This document shows, piece by piece, positions 1-5,162 of a stretch of 8,044 nt of DNA (position 1 is its first letter; every line of letters starts with the position of its first letter). The DNA is taken from positions 1 to 8,044 of the forward strand of contig MFFV01000031.1 in NCBI GenBank assembly GCA_001777995.1. Reading direction: 5' to 3'. The stretch is from Candidatus Falkowbacteria bacterium RIFCSPLOWO2_02_FULL_45_15. Its GTDB lineage: Bacteria; Patescibacteriota; Patescibacteriia; Patescibacteriales; XYC2-FULL-47-12. Below the pieces are notes generated by a model. That model was not told the origin of the DNA and ran no database searches. It saw nothing but the letters and a program-made list of their open reading frames with translations. Position numbers and translations under genes: made by a program.

Positions 1-489
1 AATCATCCGCCTGATAGCTAAGGCTTGCGGTTTTATATAAAGCCCGCGCCAATCAAACCAAACTTGCTTAAAATTTTCCCGGCTCATTTTGCGGATTTTG
101 CCTAATTCCGGGTCCTGCAGATAAATATATTTATCATCTAAACCGGCGACAACCGAATAATGCCCTTCGGCAATGTCCGAATCGCTATAATCTCGCCGGC
201 CGCGCGTGAACCAATTAACTATCACCGGCGTTTTTTTCTTAAGCCATTGTTCAATATCTTTAAAACTGGAATTATCTTTGATTTTAACTTTAAAACCAAA
301 ACGCGCCGCGCCCTTTTTTATTCCTTGCGCGCTGGTGCCTAAAGTTTTGGAGGAGCCGCAGACTTTAGCTAACATTTTTTCCGCAACATCAACTCCGTAG
401 TATTGTAAAACTATTCTTAGCGACACCGGCCCGCAAAGGTAGCCGCGCGTTTGCCGGTAGGATTTTAGCGACAACATTACTTTAGCCAT
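1..489 (-). CDS. C39-like (papain-fold) cysteine peptidase, 3' end outside window
   Basis: The frame starts at the ATG at 489-487 and stays open for 163 codons to the window edge, so the C-terminus is missing. Near the N-terminus is RGYLCGPVSLRIVLQYYG, the classic C39-type active-site block. Cys19 is the likely nucleophile and Gln13, six residues earlier, is the likely oxyanion-hole residue. EGHYSVVAGLD supplies the catalytic His110, and LQDPE supplies the third residue, Asp126. No signal peptide or membrane segment is visible. Members of this family cleave double-glycine leader peptides or act as stand-alone peptidases; the substrate here is unknown. The gene begins 10 bp after the stop of the sensor kinase and has no good Shine-Dalgarno, which suggests translational coupling in one operon. 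A second ATG four codons downstream (477-475) is an alternative start. The unseen end could still add an ABC-transporter region. The family call is firm; the role is not. Confidence 0.85.
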   Translation of the reverse strand, partial: MAKVMLSLKSYRQTRGYLCGPVSLRIVLQYYGVDVAEKMLAKVCGSSKTLGTSAQGIKKGAARFGFKVKIKDNSSFKDIEQWLKKKTPVIVNWFTRGRRDYSDSDIAEGHYSVVAGLDDKYIYLQDPELGKIRKMSRENFKQVWFDWRGLYIKPQALAIRRMI

Positions 490-499
490 AAAAATAATT

Positions 500-2209
500 T
501 TAATTACTTTTTTTTCCCTGTCTTTTTTGCTCTAATCGCCTATTTTCTTCTACCAGTGCTTTAGCCGTAGCTGAATCCGCAAGCGGCAGGGCAAAGCAGA
601 ATTTAGAGCCCCTGCCTTCTACTCCCTCTGATTCAATCCAAATTTTTCCTTTGTGCGCTTCAATCATAATGTTAGCGACGTACAAGCCCAAACCCGTGCC
701 TTCGGTATTGACTAAGTTAGCGTCTTTGCCGCGGCTGAATTTCTTAAACAAACGCGCCTGCTCTTCGGGCTCAACCCCCATGCCCGTGTCCTGCACGCAA
801 CATTCAACCATACCGTTTTTTTGGCCAAAGCTCACGGTTACGCCGCCGTCCTTAGTGTATTTAATGGCGTTATCAATAAAGTTAATAGCCACCTGCCGGA
901 TTTTTTCGTCATCCATTATTACGAGCGGCAGCGGTTGTTTTGGCTCAATAAAACGCAAGTACAACTTTTTGTCTTCCGCGTTCTTCTTTAAGTTTTCATA
1001 CACTTCCCGCACCAAATCAGTTAACTGCTTAGGCTCAAAACTGAACTTGATGCGGCCGGATTCAATGCGGGAAATGTTGAGCAGGTTCTCCACTAAACTA
1101 ATCAGCCGGTTGCCGGAAATGAACATTTTCTGGATGGCGTCCCGTTGTTTGGCGCTTTCTATGTTGCCAAAATCGCCGTCTAACAGCATCGAGCCATATC
1201 CTTTGATGGCGGTAAGCGGCGTGCGCAGCTGGTGGCTGGCGATGGAAATGAATTCGGATTTGGTTTCGTCTAAACGCTTGAGTTGTACATTTGCTTTTTG
1301 CAATTGTTTATTAATGCGTTCGCGCTTTTTGTTCGCAATAGCAAGTTCGTTTGCCAGTTTTTCCATCTGTTCGCGACGCTCAACTTCACGTATAACAGAA
1401 CGAATTAATAAAATAGCAAAGATAAGAGTAATGAAAAAAATAACGCCTTTTATAAAAAAGTCTGCTTGAGATTCTGCGTAAAAAATTTGAAGGAAAGTGA
1501 CAAGGACGATTACCGTAGAAAATAGTTGGGCGGCTATAAGTTTTATGTCCATTAAATGGTATTTCAATATTGCGTATGCCGTAAAAACAACATAAACGGA
1601 CACTAAAATATTTCCTATCGGAATTATTTTGATGTTATACCATAGAAAATAATTAGTGACCCCGCCTAAATACCCAATAGTAATCCCCCATAAAATAAAT
1701 TTTGTTTGAACTTTTTTAATTCCGTCAACTGCTCTGTAATGTTTTGCTAATAAAAAAGTGCAATATACAGCATAGGCTAACCAAAATAACAAAAAAGGGT
1801 GAAATAAAATCCCCGGCTTAGGCCAAAATTCAAACATTAACGCTAGCTCTACCTTTTTAATAAATAAGGGGGAGAAACTTAGGGATAAAAAAAATAAAGC
1901 CAATATATACCCAAAAATTAAACTCTTCTTTTTTCCATCCAACAATCCAGTAAATGATAAGATAAAATGATAATAAAAAATAGGAATAAAAATAGCCCCA
2001 ACCATTAGCATTCTTGTCCAAAAAATAGCATCTCGTGGATTATCAGAAATTTGCCATATGTAGTATGCCCCGCTCCATATGGCTACACTAAGACAAAAAA
2101 ACGCGAAAGTTATATTAACTTTTTCCTTTTTCCCTTTTGAATATATTAAAAATCCTAATGTTATGCTAGTTATAGCATTAATTAATCCTGATATTGCAAA
2201 AAAGTTCAT
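500..2209 (-). CDS. Membrane sensor histidine kinase with 7TM-type N-terminal region
   Basis: 569 residues. Residues 1-270 hold about eight hydrophobic segments. The stretch around 36-88 (AFFCLSVAIWSGAYYIW, then FWTRMLMVGAIFIP) resembles the histidine-kinase N-terminal 7TM sensor family. A charged coiled coil covers about 273-317. The HisKA domain follows, with phospho-acceptor His326 in SIASHQLRTPL. The HATPase domain has an N box (Asn443, Asn447), G1 (DTGMG, 474-478), F box (LFKKF, 487-491) and G2 (GTGLGL, 504-509). All catalytic motifs are intact, so it should autophosphorylate. The 27-residue tail is charged. No response regulator is in the window, so its partner is unknown. An in-frame TAA lies just upstream, which fixes the start at ATG 2209 or an adjacent ATT. 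The AAAGGAA motif at 2231-2237 is too far (21 nt) to be a normal ribosome-binding site. The C39-like peptidase follows after 10 bp. The sensor half is much more AT-rich than the catalytic half. Confidence 0.95.
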   Translation of the reverse strand: MNFFAISGLINAITSITLGFLIYSKGKKEKVNITFAFFCLSVAIWSGAYYIWQISDNPRDAIFWTRMLMVGAIFIPIFYYHFILSFTGLLDGKKKSLIFGYILALFFLSLSFSPLFIKKVELALMFEFWPKPGILFHPFLLFWLAYAVYCTFLLAKHYRAVDGIKKVQTKFILWGITIGYLGGVTNYFLWYNIKIIPIGNILVSVYVVFTAYAILKYHLMDIKLIAAQLFSTVIVLVTFLQIFYAESQADFFIKGVIFFITLIFAILLIRSVIREVERREQMEKLANELAIANKKRERINKQLQKANVQLKRLDETKSEFISIASHQLRTPLTAIKGYGSMLLDGDFGNIESAKQRDAIQKMFISGNRLISLVENLLNISRIESGRIKFSFEPKQLTDLVREVYENLKKNAEDKKLYLRFIEPKQPLPLVIMDDEKIRQVAINFIDNAIKYTKDGGVTVSFGQKNGMVECCVQDTGMGVEPEEQARLFKKFSRGKDANLVNTEGTGLGLYVANIMIEAHKGKIWIESEGVEGRGSKFCFALPLADSATAKALVEENRRLEQKRQGKKSN

Positions 2210-2255
2210 AATGTCACTTAGTTATTATAGTTCCTTTATGTTTATTTATATTTAT

Positions 2256-2284
2256 ATTTTAACACTTTTATAAACTGCGGACAA
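2256..2284 (-). promoter_or_regulatory. Candidate sigma-70 promoter of the histidine kinase
   Basis: Read on the minus strand: TTGTCC (2284-2279, 4 of 6 to consensus), a 17-bp spacer, then TAAAAT (2261-2256, 5 of 6), with a TGT extension just before the -10 box. It starts right after the T-run of the methyltransferase terminator, as expected for a separate transcription unit. Transcription would begin near 2249, giving a leader of about 40 nt. A consensus TATAAT also lies at 2229-2224, but it has no matching -35 box and would leave almost no leader. Confidence 0.5.
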
Positions 2285-2285
2285 T

Positions 2286-2323
2286 AAAAAATCCCCGTTC
2301 TGCACACTTAGCGCAAAACGGGG
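2286..2323 (-). terminator. Rho-independent terminator of the methyltransferase gene
   Basis: On the minus strand, CCCCGTT (2323-2317) pairs with AACGGGG (2299-2293). The stem continues as TGC (2315-2313) with GCA (2303-2301) after one mismatch, and the loop is 9 nt. A run of six T follows at once (2291-2286). It begins 6 bp after the TGA stop codon. Confidence 0.9.
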
Positions 2324-2329
2324 CTAATT

Positions 2330-3379
2330 TCAAACCGTGCATAAGGCCACGGCATGAATTTTCTCGGGCTCAACAACAATCTGGCAAGACGATGTTTTAG
2401 AGTTAAATCCGGCCGCTTCTATAATAGAGGCGAGTTCTTCCGGTTCGCGGTAAATCATATCCCATTCGATTACAGTGCTCATAAATGACACTTCATCGTT
2501 TGAGATTGCATTAGCCGTGATGAAGAACCCTCCCACTGGCAAAAAATCTCTAATGGAATGGCAGAGGGAAATAGCTCTTTCATCATCCAAATAGTCCATC
2601 AAACCCACCATCTCAACCATGGTAGGCTCGAATGATGCTATTTTTATAAGGTAATCCACCAAATGCTGAAAATTCAAGATGTTGGCTTTCTTAGCCTTAC
2701 AGATAAACCCCAGCTTTTCCTCGTCAATCCTAATATTGACATGACGCAGCGCTTTTGGGTCAATATCTGTAAAAAATACGGAAAGTCTCTGCCCAATTGA
2801 TGGATAATCTTTGACTATGATGTGGCAGGCCTCAAAAATCGCTTCGGCCGAACCGCATGCAAGAGTTAAAATTTTTACCTCGCCAAATTGCCGGAAGGTT
2901 TCCTGCATTGCGTTGACTAGGTGTTGGACTATCATCTTTTTCCGGTTTCGCACAGCGCGGGCGTTCCGCATTGTAATCCAAAAGTAACTGAACAATCTTA
3001 ACGCTCCGAACCACCGGAAGTCAAAATTGTATATGATGTCCAGTGCCCACCAACTTGCGGCACCAGCTCGGATGTTTCTGCACGGCCGGCTTAAGCCATC
3101 AAATAGAACCGAGTTACAACGCAACACTCGCTTGCCATCTTTATCCTTATCCTTCCAAAACCAGGGCCAACTTTCGGGAATCCATTTCTTTTTCCATTTG
3201 ACGATAAAAACTAAGAGACCCATCAACCACAACCTGAAAGAATCCAAGCGTGATTTGCTCTCATAGTTTAGATCGACTTTATGGTCGAAGATGATGGGAA
3301 TATCCCTTTTAGTTGAAGTCGGCATGGAAGGAAGATCAACAACTCGACTTTCGTCTGTTCCTGTCATCTGATTTTCCAT
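2330..3379 (-). CDS. Class I SAM-dependent methyltransferase, substrate unknown
   Basis: 349 residues. The catalytic domain occupies about 140-349. Motif I is ILTLACGSAEAI (170-181), a glycine-poor variant of the SAM-binding loop. The acidic motif II is FFTDIDPKAL (202-211). VEMVGLMDYLDD (255-266) and PVGGFFITANAI (281-292) match the strand IV and V regions of Rossmann-fold methyltransferases. The order REPEELASIIEAAGF followed by a C-terminal strand fits a family I recall from Parcubacteria, from memory only. Residues 1-140 are an unassigned extension with a short hydrophobic patch (about 50-61) and a Trp/Lys-rich segment (61-77), which could place it at the membrane. The start is supported by AAAGGAAG (3395-3388) 8 nt upstream. 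It is a single-gene unit with its own promoter and terminator. No neighbour reveals the substrate. Confidence 0.8.
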   Translation of the reverse strand: MENQMTGTDESRVVDLPSMPTSTKRDIPIIFDHKVDLNYESKSRLDSFRLWLMGLLVFIVKWKKKWIPESWPWFWKDKDKDGKRVLRCNSVLFDGLSRPCRNIRAGAASWWALDIIYNFDFRWFGALRLFSYFWITMRNARAVRNRKKMIVQHLVNAMQETFRQFGEVKILTLACGSAEAIFEACHIIVKDYPSIGQRLSVFFTDIDPKALRHVNIRIDEEKLGFICKAKKANILNFQHLVDYLIKIASFEPTMVEMVGLMDYLDDERAISLCHSIRDFLPVGGFFITANAISNDEVSFMSTVIEWDMIYREPEELASIIEAAGFNSKTSSCQIVVEPEKIHAVALCTV

Positions 3380-3448
3380 TGTCGTGTCTTCCTTTCTTGC
3401 AGAATGATTGCCTTAACCTGTCTGACTGTGGTTTTTAAAGAGCTCTAC

Positions 3449-3477
3449 ATACTAACACAAGACAATTAATTTGTCAA
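3449..3477 (-). promoter_or_regulatory. Strong sigma-70-type promoter of the methyltransferase
   Basis: On the minus strand: a perfect TTGACA (3477-3472), a 17-bp spacer, then TAGTAT (3454-3449) with an extended -10 TGT directly before it. Transcription would start near 3442 and give a leader of about 62 nt carrying the AAAGGAAG ribosome-binding site at 3395-3388. It is the best promoter match in the window. Confidence 0.8.
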
Positions 3478-3483
3478 ATGTAC

Positions 3484-3505
3484 AAAAAATTTGCTTCGTA
3501 GCAAA
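3484..3505 (-). terminator. Short terminator-like hairpin upstream of the methyltransferase promoter
   Basis: On the minus strand, TTTGCT (3505-3500), loop ACGA, AGCAAA (3495-3490), then six T (3489-3484). The 6-bp stem is weak alone. It sits after the barrel-gene terminator and before the methyltransferase promoter, so it may be a back-up terminator. If the upstream candidate promoter fires near 3502, the transcript would lack part of the first arm. Confidence 0.45.
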
Positions 3506-3508
3506 GAC

Positions 3509-3537
3509 ATTATAGCATACTTTTTAAAAAGTATGAA
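3509..3537 (-). promoter_or_regulatory. Candidate upstream promoter overlapping a 20-bp palindrome
   Basis: On the minus strand: TTCATA (3537-3532, 4 of 6 to consensus), a 17-bp spacer, then a perfect TATAAT (3514-3509) with an extended TGC. The spacer and part of the -35 box lie inside the perfect palindrome at 3516-3535, which could be an operator. It shares a 12-bp stretch with the barrel-gene promoter. It would drive the methyltransferase from about 60 bp further upstream than the main promoter. Confidence 0.45.
3516..3535. repeat. Perfect 20-bp palindrome, possible operator
   Basis: CATACTTTTTAAAAAGTATG is identical on both strands with no spacer. It lies between the barrel-gene terminator and the methyltransferase promoters. 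As DNA it is a plausible site for a dimeric regulator; as RNA it would be a hairpin. The AT-rich core means chance cannot be excluded. Confidence 0.6.
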
Positions 3538-3566
3538 TAAAAAAGGGTTGAAGCAATATCAACCCT
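3536..3566 (-). terminator. Rho-independent terminator of the FadL-type gene
   Basis: On the minus strand, AGGGTTGA (3566-3559) pairs perfectly with TCAACCCT (3551-3544) around a 7-nt loop. A run of six T follows (3544-3539, sharing one base with the stem). It lies about 33 bp past the TAG stop of the barrel gene. Confidence 0.88.
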
Positions 3567-3598
3567 CTCACATCGCATTCAAATTAATTTTCTTCAAA

Positions 3599-4795
3599 CT
3601 ACCATCTATATTTCAACGTTACGCCGGCGCCGAAAATATCAGCACGGTGATGACCGGCCGCGGCGCGTCCGGGAGCAAACGCAATATCTCGCTCACCCCA
3701 AGCGTACATACCGGCAACATCCAACTCCAAATTTTTACTAATTTGGAAACCGGCGCCAAGGCTGACATCCCAACCCGACACATCCGGAATGGACGGCACA
3801 AGCGTACCATCCGGCGCTCCGCTGGACAGCCAGCCAACGCCTGCTCGCAGCGTCAGCCAATTATTCGGCAAATCCGGGACATATTCCGTCCCTAAATTCA
3901 CCGAATGCACGTTGCCCCAAGCAAGCGGGACTACAGCTGGCGGCAAAACATCATAGCGGACATTTAAAAAATCTGTCTCGCTATAGTCTGTCCAGAAATA
4001 ATCCGCCGCTACCAACCACCGACAACTGATGTTGTAGGCAACGCCGACCCCTAGCCGCCCCGGATTATGAACCTGGGAGTCAAATCCCTGTTGCCCCAAA
4101 CCCACTACTGCTGGAAACTTTGTGTGGCCGGAGATATCAATCGGCACTGGAATGTCATAGGACATCCCTAAGCGCCAAGGGTAATTTACATAAAGCACCC
4201 CAACTGACGCTCCTACTCCCAAACCATCAGCCGAGGTATGAGGCGAGCCAAGGTAGTTGCCACCCATAATCAGCGGCAAATTAAAATCAACATTGCCATA
4301 AATCGCTTTTATAGTAGCACCGATCGTTAATTCGTCGGTAAGCGAATAGGCAGCCCCAACCGCAAAATCTCCAATCATTACTTTTGATTGGAAATAAGGC
4401 AGATAGCCGGCGTAATCGGCCGCAAGACCATAGGGAACCCATGCTCCCATGCCGACAACTAAATCATCGCTCACTCGATGAGCGAGAAAAAATTCCGGAA
4501 ACGGGAACAGTTCATCAACCGCATCCCAATTCCCGCCGCCAAGTAGCGGGTCTTGGCTGTACTCAAAATCGGTCAATAGAAAAGTGCTGCCGATTTCAAA
4601 TTCCCAGTTCCCGACCCAAAACAAACCAGCCGGGTTACTGGAAAGCGCAGACGCGCCTTCACCCGCGGCTGTAACCGCTCCGGATAATCCCAAACCGCGC
4701 GCGTCCGGCCGATGGGTAATGGCGTTTAAAAGGCCGGCCATGCTCGTTTCTACAACCAACAACGCCAAAACCAACCCGACTAGTAATCTCTTCAT
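3599..4795 (-). CDS. FadL/TodX-type outer-membrane beta-barrel protein
   Basis: 398 residues. The N-terminus is a clear signal peptide, MKRLLVGLVLALLVVETSMA, with probable cleavage after Ala20. Next comes the FadL-family block RGLGLSGAVTAAGEGASALS followed by SNPAGL (about 33-57), matching the known pattern of small residues before NPAG. FPFPEFFLAHRVSDDLVVGM and WVPYGLAADY recall the family's second conserved region. The rest alternates polar and aromatic residues as beta strands do. The chain ends LKYRW, with the terminal aromatic that known outer-membrane barrels use for BAM-dependent insertion. FadL proteins take up hydrophobic compounds such as fatty acids or aromatics; the ligand here is unknown. 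A PorV-like member of the same superfamily is an alternative. The start is firm: AAAGAGGT (4808-4801) lies 5 nt upstream. Its promoter and terminator make it a one-gene unit. An outer-membrane protein is unexpected beside CPR-like genes. Confidence 0.82.
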   Translation of the reverse strand: MKRLLVGLVLALLVVETSMAGLLNAITHRPDARGLGLSGAVTAAGEGASALSSNPAGLFWVGNWEFEIGSTFLLTDFEYSQDPLLGGGNWDAVDELFPFPEFFLAHRVSDDLVVGMGAWVPYGLAADYAGYLPYFQSKVMIGDFAVGAAYSLTDELTIGATIKAIYGNVDFNLPLIMGGNYLGSPHTSADGLGVGASVGVLYVNYPWRLGMSYDIPVPIDISGHTKFPAVVGLGQQGFDSQVHNPGRLGVGVAYNISCRWLVAADYFWTDYSETDFLNVRYDVLPPAVVPLAWGNVHSVNLGTEYVPDLPNNWLTLRAGVGWLSSGAPDGTLVPSIPDVSGWDVSLGAGFQISKNLELDVAGMYAWGERDIAFAPGRAAAGHHRADIFGAGVTLKYRW

Positions 4796-4873
4796 GACGC
4801 ACCTCTTTCTCCCTTTGAGGGAAAATATATATTTCTAGAAAAAGCTAGTTGATAATGAACGACATAACTTTGA

Positions 4874-4902
4874 ACATTAGCATAAAATTTTTAAAAAGTC
4901 AA
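4874..4902 (-). promoter_or_regulatory. Candidate sigma-70 promoter of the FadL-type gene
   Basis: On the minus strand: TTGACT (4902-4897, 5 of 6 to consensus), a 17-bp A/T-tract spacer, then TAATGT (4879-4874), a weak -10 box rescued by an extended TGC. Transcription would begin near 4867 with a leader of about 70 nt. A small CCCTCAAAGGG hairpin (4821-4811) sits just upstream of the ribosome-binding site. The palindromic element begins 5 bp upstream of the -35 box. Confidence 0.6.
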
Positions 4903-4906
4903 CTAA

Positions 4907-5045
4907 ATCCAAACACCTTCACCGCCGGGTATTAAACCCCAACACCAATTTTGGTGTAGGGGTAAACCCTGCGGGAAGATCCACACCGTCCATTCATCCC
5001 CCACACCAAAATTTGGTGTGGGGGTATTCTGGAAGGTGTATGGAT
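4907..5045. repeat. Double-palindrome element (REP/BIME- or MITE-like)
   Basis: This intergenic block holds two neighbouring long hairpins of the same design. Hairpin 2 (4983-5039) has outer arms ACACCGTCC and GGAAGGTGT (8 of 9 paired), symmetric 6-nt internal loops, and inner arms CCCCCACACCAAA (4998-5010) and TTTGGTGTGGGGG (5012-5024) that pair perfectly. Hairpin 1 (about 4918-4977) has inner arms ACCCCAACACCAA and TTGGTGTAGGGGT (4936-4963, one mismatch), then GGGT/ACCC, CCGC/GCGG and TTC/GAA pairings with bulges. The whole block is bounded by 14-nt inverted ends (4907-4920 and 5032-5045, one mismatch). It has no coding capacity and no clear target-site duplication. Paired palindromes of one type between genes are typical of REP/BIME elements or small non-autonomous transposons; the copy number cannot be judged from this window. 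Confidence 0.65.
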
Positions 5046-5076
5046 AAAAACAAAAAAATACCTCAACTTTAGGTAT
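5046..5076 (-). terminator. Second terminator after the modular surface protein
   Basis: On the minus strand, ATACCT (5076-5071) pairs with AGGT plus AT (5063-5058) around a 7-nt loop, followed by an almost pure T tract (5058-5046, broken by one G). The stem is short but the T tract is long. It lies downstream of the GC-rich terminator at 5095-5128, so the two are in tandem. Confidence 0.7.
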
Positions 5077-5094
5077 CCTGATAAATAATCACTT

Positions 5095-5128
5095 AAAGAA
5101 AACGCCGGCAACTCTTGCGGTTGCCGGC
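5095..5128 (-). terminator. First terminator after the modular surface protein
   Basis: On the minus strand, GCCGGCAAC (5128-5120) pairs perfectly with GTTGCCGGC (5112-5104) around a 7-nt loop, followed by GTTTTCTTT. It lies about 35 bp past the TAA stop at 5163. Confidence 0.88.
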
Positions 5129-5162
5129 ACACAAAGGCCCGAGGTTACCAAACGGCCCTCCG

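Noticed and set aside
651..1469. 272-codon plus-strand open frame
   Set aside because: It lies wholly antisense to the histidine-kinase catalytic region, has no recognisable domain, and the minus-strand frame carries all kinase motifs.
2224..2229. Perfect TATAAT as the kinase -10 box
   Set aside because: It has no acceptable -35 box at 16-18 bp and would leave a leader of only a few bases; the TTGTCC-17-TAAAAT pair upstream is better.
2330..2332. TGA recoded as glycine or tryptophan (as in some CPR lineages)
   Set aside because: The TGA is followed within 6 bp by a strong terminator, and the other genes are full length under the standard code, so TGA is a true stop here.
3491..3895. 134-codon plus-strand open frame
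   Set aside because: It runs through a promoter, a terminator and the antisense of the barrel gene's 3' end, and the product looks random.
4907..5045. CRISPR array
   Set aside because: Only two related palindromes exist, in mixed orientation, with no regular direct repeats and spacers and no cas genes.
4932..5132. 66-codon minus-strand frame between the barrel and surface-protein genes
   Set aside because: It overlaps both palindromes and both terminators; its sequence is explained by those structures.
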